Positions 5,727 to 8,720 of a stretch of DNA of 8,720 nucleotides are shown piece by piece. The stretch is from Lachnospiraceae bacterium (GTDB taxonomy: Bacteria > Bacillota > Clostridia > Lachnospirales > Lachnospiraceae), in NCBI GenBank assembly GCA_014804285.1, contig JAAVAA010000070.1, positions 1 through 8,720 on the forward strand, given 5' to 3'. A model generated the notes under the pieces. It did not search any database, was not told the DNA's origin, and saw nothing but the letters and a program-made list of their open reading frames with translations. The translations under genes and the position numbers were made by a program. Positions within the stretch are counted from its first letter, which is position 1. The number at the start of each line of letters is the position of its first letter.

Positions 5727-7622
5727 ATGGATAAGATAAGTGACACCACAGAACAAAACAAAGACTTGCAGGAAATTATGCACGTAGTTGGCCAGATTGA
5801 AAAATTAAAACAAAATATTTCAAATAAACTAGACAATAAGAGATATCCTGATCAGCAGGTTCTGGAAGTGCTGGCTGATGCTATGAAAGCAGTTGATGAA
5901 ATAACGGAAATCCATCCACAAAATAGAGGGTGGACGCAAATATATGCTGAATTGAATCAAGGCAAAATTGCAGATAATTTGTGTGATAAAATATCAGAAT
6001 GGCAGAAAGAAACTTTGAATTGGGTCGATTATTGGGTCAAACATATAGAAAGCAGACGACTGATTCAGGCTTTGCAGGAAGAAGTTCAGAGACAGTCCGA
6101 GTTGATTCAAAAGTTGGCGGGGAACAAAAATGTTATTAGGGGCTGGTATTCGGAAATTAACAGAGAGAAAATCAGCTATGAGTTGGAGATAGATCATTCA
6201 TTAGGTATTACAACGCAAAAAAGAGATAGACAAGTCATAGTATCGCTGACTTCATATCCGGATCGTATGTATGAATTGAAATATATCTTGTATTCCTTAT
6301 TACATCAGTCTATGAAACCGGATCGGATTATTTTATGGCTGGCGGAGGAACAGTTCCCGAACAAGGAGGATGACATAGCCCCCAGTTTACTTGCTTTGCA
6401 GGAAAACGGTATATCAATTGCGTGGTGCGAGGATATAAAATCCTATAAGAAATTGATACCGGCACTGAAAATGTATCCGGAAGACATTATTGTTACGGCT
6501 GATGATGATATTTATTATCCGGAGAACTGGCTGGAGCTTTTATATAATTCTTATTTAAAACATCCGGATTGTATTCATTGTCATCGTGCTCATAGAATTA
6601 AAATAACAGATAACGGTTTTGCACCTTATAATAGTTGGGAAACGGCGGTATCAATAGCGTATCCTACGCGGCTGGCATTTCCGACTAGCGGCGCAGGAAC
6701 TTTATATCCCCCTCACACATTGCATAAAGATATTTTGTGCAAGGAATATTTTATGGAATTGGCTCCTAAAGCGGACGATATATGGTTTTGGACTATGGGT
6801 TTACTAAATGGAACCAGGATTCAGATAGTGCCAGAAGGAATTAGAAATATTTTATCTGTTAATTGGTCAAAAGAATTGGGATTAACGGGTGAGACAACAT
6901 TGTCTGCCTGGAATGTCGTGTTGCGGCAAAATGATACCTATCTTAATAGAGTGCTGACAAAATATCCTCAAATATTAGAAATTCTGCATTCCGAAGAAGA
7001 GTGTGAGCAATCTATGTGTATCAGCAGTGCAGAGTACTGGGAGCAGCGGTATCTGCATGGAGGAACATCAGGATCAGGATCTTATAATCGATTGGCAGAT
7101 TTTAAGGCGCGGGTTATTAATCAGTTTGTACGTGATGAAAGTATTAATACGGTAATTGAATGGGGATGCGGAGATGGTAACCAATTGAAACTGGCAGATT
7201 ATCCGCGATATGTAGGATATGATGTATCAGAGGAGGCTGTAATAAAGTGTAGAGAGAGATTTAGAGAAGATAACACGAAGAAGTTTATTTGGAGTGGAGC
7301 GTCCGATTTTGTCAGTGATATCAAGGCGGAGCTGGCTTTATCGCTGGATGTGGTCTATCATTTGGTGGAGGATGATGTTTTTGATTTATATATGAGAAGA
7401 TTGTTTGAGTCAAGCACTAAATATGTATGTATTTATTCTTGTAACTTTAATAAATTTGCGGCGCCTCATGTTAGATGCAGAAAGTTTACCGATTATATTG
7501 ACAGTCGTATGTCTGATTGGAAGTTAATTAAAGAAATAAAGAATGAATATCCATATGATGAGAATGATCCGAACAACACATCGTGGTCAGATTTTTATAT
7601 TTATCAGCATGTAGATGATTAA
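5727..7622 (+). CDS. Bifunctional glycosyltransferase (GT-A type) / SAM methyltransferase
   Basis: This 631-residue protein joins two enzymes. Residues 1 to about 140 are helical, with a probable coiled coil near 108-130, and carry no known motif. Residues 168 to about 400 form a GT-A-type glycosyltransferase: VIVSLTSYPDR (170-180) starts the nucleotide-binding fold, TADDDIYYP (257-265) is the DxD-type metal and sugar-nucleotide site, and GAGTLYPP (322-329) and ADDIWFW (349-355) are later conserved acceptor-side segments. Residues about 432-631 form a class I methyltransferase: EYWEQRYLHGG (436-446), glycine-rich motif I VIEWGCGDGNQ (475-485), motif II-like VGYDVSE (496-502), and ALSLDVVYHL (536-545). 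It would transfer a sugar and methylate it or the growing glycan. AGGAG (5711-5715) precedes the ATG by 11 nt. It appears cytoplasmic. It lies upstream of flagellin, so flagellin is the inferred acceptor; donor sugar and methylated position are unknown. Confidence 0.85.
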   Translation: MDKISDTTEQNKDLQEIMHVVGQIEKLKQNISNKLDNKRYPDQQVLEVLADAMKAVDEITEIHPQNRGWTQIYAELNQGKIADNLCDKISEWQKETLNWVDYWVKHIESRRLIQALQEEVQRQSELIQKLAGNKNVIRGWYSEINREKISYELEIDHSLGITTQKRDRQVIVSLTSYPDRMYELKYILYSLLHQSMKPDRIILWLAEEQFPNKEDDIAPSLLALQENGISIAWCEDIKSYKKLIPALKMYPEDIIVTADDDIYYPENWLELLYNSYLKHPDCIHCHRAHRIKITDNGFAPYNSWETAVSIAYPTRLAFPTSGAGTLYPPHTLHKDILCKEYFMELAPKADDIWFWTMGLLNGTRIQIVPEGIRNILSVNWSKELGLTGETTLSAWNVVLRQNDTYLNRVLTKYPQILEILHSEEECEQSMCISSAEYWEQRYLHGGTSGSGSYNRLADFKARVINQFVRDESINTVIEWGCGDGNQLKLADYPRYVGYDVSEEAVIKCRERFREDNTKKFIWSGASDFVSDIKAELALSLDVVYHLVEDDVFDLYMRRLFESSTKYVCIYSCNFNKFAAPHVRCRKFTDYIDSRMSDWKLIKEIKNEYPYDENDPNNTSWSDFYIYQHVDD

Positions 7623-7719
7623 GAAGACCATAAGGGCAGTAAGAAAGTAGCTGAGCCTGAAGAAAGTGCATAGAGGATAGGGTTTTGGCTATAGCAGAAA
7701 AAGCAGATTCAAGAGATAA

Positions 7720-7749
7720 TTGACAAATATTAAGTATATAGTATATAAT
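7720..7749 (+). promoter_or_regulatory. Consensus sigma-A promoter upstream of flagellin
   Basis: TTGACA (7720-7725) and TATAAT (7744-7749) are both perfect hexamers, separated by 18 bases. Transcription would begin near 7756, about 285 nt before the flagellin ATG and upstream of the sigma-D promoter. No other gene intervenes, so flagellin or its leader RNA would be the product. Confidence 0.6.
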
Positions 7750-7796
7750 TACCCTTAGAAGTGACAACACACAAATATTTTTTTTAATTTTAACCC

Positions 7797-7823
7797 TAAA
7801 GTTTTTCTTTTGGCTGCCGATAT
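7797..7823 (+). promoter_or_regulatory. Sigma-D (sigma-28, FliA-type) flagellin promoter
   Basis: TAAA (7797-7800), exactly 15 bases, then GCCGATAT (7816-7823) reproduces the Bacillus-type sigma-D consensus (TAAA-N15-GCCGATAT). Transcription would start near 7831, giving a leader of about 210 nt. Late-flagellar genes use this promoter class, so flagellin should be made after hook completion releases the sigma factor from FlgM. Confidence 0.92.
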
Positions 7824-7874
7824 AAAACATGTAACAAAGAAAAACAAAGCAAAATAAACGTTATGTTACGTGAA

Positions 7875-7974
7875 TTAGTGCTTCGCAGCAAGGGTGAAAG
7901 TTAAATCACTAAATGGTAATAGACGGATGCACCGGTGGAAGGTCAGGGCCCGGCAGGAAGCAGGAACATCCGGT
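7875..7974 (+). ncRNA. Structured flagellin leader with SRP-like core motif
   Basis: The leader can fold into at least two blocks. TTAGTG (7875-7880) pairs with CACTAA (7907-7912), enclosing a small GCttcgcaGC hairpin. CGGATG (7924-7929) pairs with CATCCG (7967-7972), enclosing a purine-rich segment. Inside it, GGTCAGG (7941-7947) and GGAAGCAGG (7956-7964) flank a short C/G segment. That closely resembles the GGUCAGG...GGAAGCAGC core of bacterial SRP RNA, with one extra base. I see no other SRP helices, so I treat it as a structured leader of unknown function. Four GGA triplets (7925, 7937, 7956, 7963) lie within this block. Confidence 0.4.
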
Positions 7975-7993
7975 TTATTATAAAACTAAAACA

Positions 7994-8013
7994 CGTGCAA
8001 ACGGAATTGCATG
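7994..8013 (+). promoter_or_regulatory. Hairpin presenting GGA: candidate upstream CsrA site
   Basis: CGTGCAA (7994-8000) pairs over 7 bp, with one G-U, with TTGCATG (8007-8013). The six-base loop is ACGGAA, which presents GGA as in high-affinity CsrA/RsmA sites (A-N-GGA in a hexaloop). It lies 25 nt upstream of the GGA in the Shine-Dalgarno region, a distance one CsrA dimer can bridge. Confidence 0.6.
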
Positions 8014-8023
8014 AAAAACAAAC

Positions 8024-8033
8024 ACATGGAGGT
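8024..8033 (+). promoter_or_regulatory. Flagellin Shine-Dalgarno overlapping a CsrA consensus site
   Basis: ACATGGAGGT (8024-8033) fits the CsrA RNA consensus ACA-N-GGA-N-GT and contains the ribosome site GGAGG (8028-8032), 8 nt before ATG 8041. CsrA bound here would block 30S binding. This is the arrangement established for hag in Bacillus subtilis, where FliW relieves it; a csrA/fliW pair is not in this window. Confidence 0.6.
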
Positions 8034-8040
8034 AAATACT

Positions 8041-8720
8041 ATGGTAGTACAACACAATTTAACAGCAATGAACTCTAACAGAATGTTAGGACTGACAACC
8101 AAGACACAGGCTAAGTCAACAGAGAAGTTATCTTCCGGTTACAAAGTAAACCGTGCAGCAGATGATGCGGCAGGTCTTGCTATTTCCGAAAAGATGAGAC
8201 GTCAGATCAGAGGTCTTACACAGGCTTCTTTGAACGCACAGGATGGTATCAGTGCAGTACAGACAGCAGAAGGCGCTCTCAACGAAGTACATGATATGCT
8301 TCAGAGAATGAACGAACTGGCAGTTAAGTCTGCAAATGGAACCAACCAGTCAGAAGACCAGAGCTATATCCAGAGCGAAGTTGATGCTCTGATCAACGAA
8401 ATCGATCGCGTAGCTACAACTACAACCTTCAATGAGAAGATGCTCTTAGATGGCAGCTGGAGCGGCGGCGTTGCTCTTCAGGTTGGATCCGAAGGCCTTA
8501 CAACTAACACGATTTCCGTATCCATAAATGCGATGAGTGCTGCTGGAATCAGCATTGATGGTTTGGCTACTTCTGGTGTTGCAGATCAGACTACTGCTCA
8601 GGCATCAATCAGCACCATCAAGGCTGCTATGTCTGCAATTAGCAAACAGCGTTCTGATTTGGGTGCTATCCAGAACAGACTTGAGCACACCATCAACAAC
8701 TTGGACAATGTTGTTGAGAA
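8041..8720 (+). CDS. fliC: Flagellin (3' end beyond the window)
   Basis: The first 226 residues of a flagellin, the filament subunit exported by the flagellar type III apparatus, are present; the frame is open at the window edge. Residues 1-40 (QHNLTAMNSNR...KLSSGYKVNRAADDAAGLAIS) are the D0/D1 N-terminal signature. LQRMNELAVKSANGTN (87-102) is the conserved D1 helix and turn that forms the TLR5 contact and protofilament interface. The variable segment is very short, about residues 138-195. SAISKQRSDLGAIQNRLEHTINNLDNVVE (198-226) already begins the C-terminal D1 helix. Assuming a usual C-terminus of about 50 more residues, the protein would be near 275 residues, a minimal flagellin without D2/D3. 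Ser and Thr are plentiful at 156-200, where O-glycans usually attach. The gene is richer in G+C than the upstream accessory genes. Confidence 0.97.
   Translation, partial: MVVQHNLTAMNSNRMLGLTTKTQAKSTEKLSSGYKVNRAADDAAGLAISEKMRRQIRGLTQASLNAQDGISAVQTAEGALNEVHDMLQRMNELAVKSANGTNQSEDQSYIQSEVDALINEIDRVATTTTFNEKMLLDGSWSGGVALQVGSEGLTTNTISVSINAMSAAGISIDGLATSGVADQTTAQASISTIKAAMSAISKQRSDLGAIQNRLEHTINNLDNVVE

Noticed and set aside
7941..7965. A true SRP RNA gene (ffs)
   Set aside because: Only the core-like segment is present. Flanking helices do not pair as in SRP RNA, there is an extra base in the apex, and it lies inside the flagellin transcript.
7860..7980. A c-di-GMP riboswitch in the flagellin leader
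   Set aside because: I could not match the conserved bases of either c-di-GMP class as I recall them.
1..8720. CRISPR arrays, tRNA or rRNA genes, replication origins
   Set aside because: I saw no regularly spaced repeats, no cloverleaf with T-loop and anticodon arms, and no rRNA-like or DnaA-box clusters.

Overview
The window looks like AT-rich chromosomal DNA from a motile Firmicute, most likely a Lachnospiraceae gut commensal of the Roseburia / Eubacterium rectale type. The evidence is the flagellin at the right edge, its near-perfect sigma-D (sigma-28 type) promoter, strong Shine-Dalgarno sequences, and the IS and Rpn-like debris common in that family. The taxonomic call is an inference from gene style, not a database match. 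All intact genes are on the + strand.

Layout. (1) 147-977: an RNase Z-like metallo-beta-lactamase-fold hydrolase. (2) 978-1439: a non-coding gap holding a candidate promoter. (3) 1440-2399: a cytoplasmic SGNH/GDSL-type protein. (4) 2410-2987: debris, namely a truncated, frameshifted second copy of the 3' end of the metallo-hydrolase gene, then a broken Rpn-like tail with an in-frame stop. (5) 2988-3595: a strong hairpin, a transposase N-terminal fragment, unassigned degenerate sequence, and a promoter with an embedded palindrome. (6) 3620-4525 and 4568-5485: a DUF1919 (CAC2185-like) protein and a second SGNH-type protein paralogous to the first, closed by a terminator. (7) 5727-7622: a bifunctional glycosyltransferase-methyltransferase with its own promoter. 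(8) 7623-8040: a regulatory region for flagellin with tandem sigma-A-like and sigma-D promoters and a leader of about 210 nt. (9) 8041-8720: flagellin, cut by the window edge.

How the genes may work together. A glycosyltransferase-methyltransferase, a DUF1919 protein and two SGNH-type proteins lie directly upstream of a flagellin gene. This is what one expects of an accessory cluster that builds and decorates a flagellin glycan, with sugar transfer, O/N-methylation and acyl transfer or removal. None of the proteins has a visible signal peptide or membrane segment, which fits cytoplasmic modification of flagellin before export. The specific reactions are not known from the sequence.

The best regulatory finding is the flagellin leader. 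It has a 7-bp hairpin presenting ACGGAA in a six-base loop, and 25 nt further on a CsrA-type site (ACATGGAGGT) that includes the Shine-Dalgarno sequence. This is the two-site arrangement known for CsrA/FliW control of hag in Bacillus subtilis. A second structured block upstream carries a segment that strikingly resembles the conserved core of SRP RNA.
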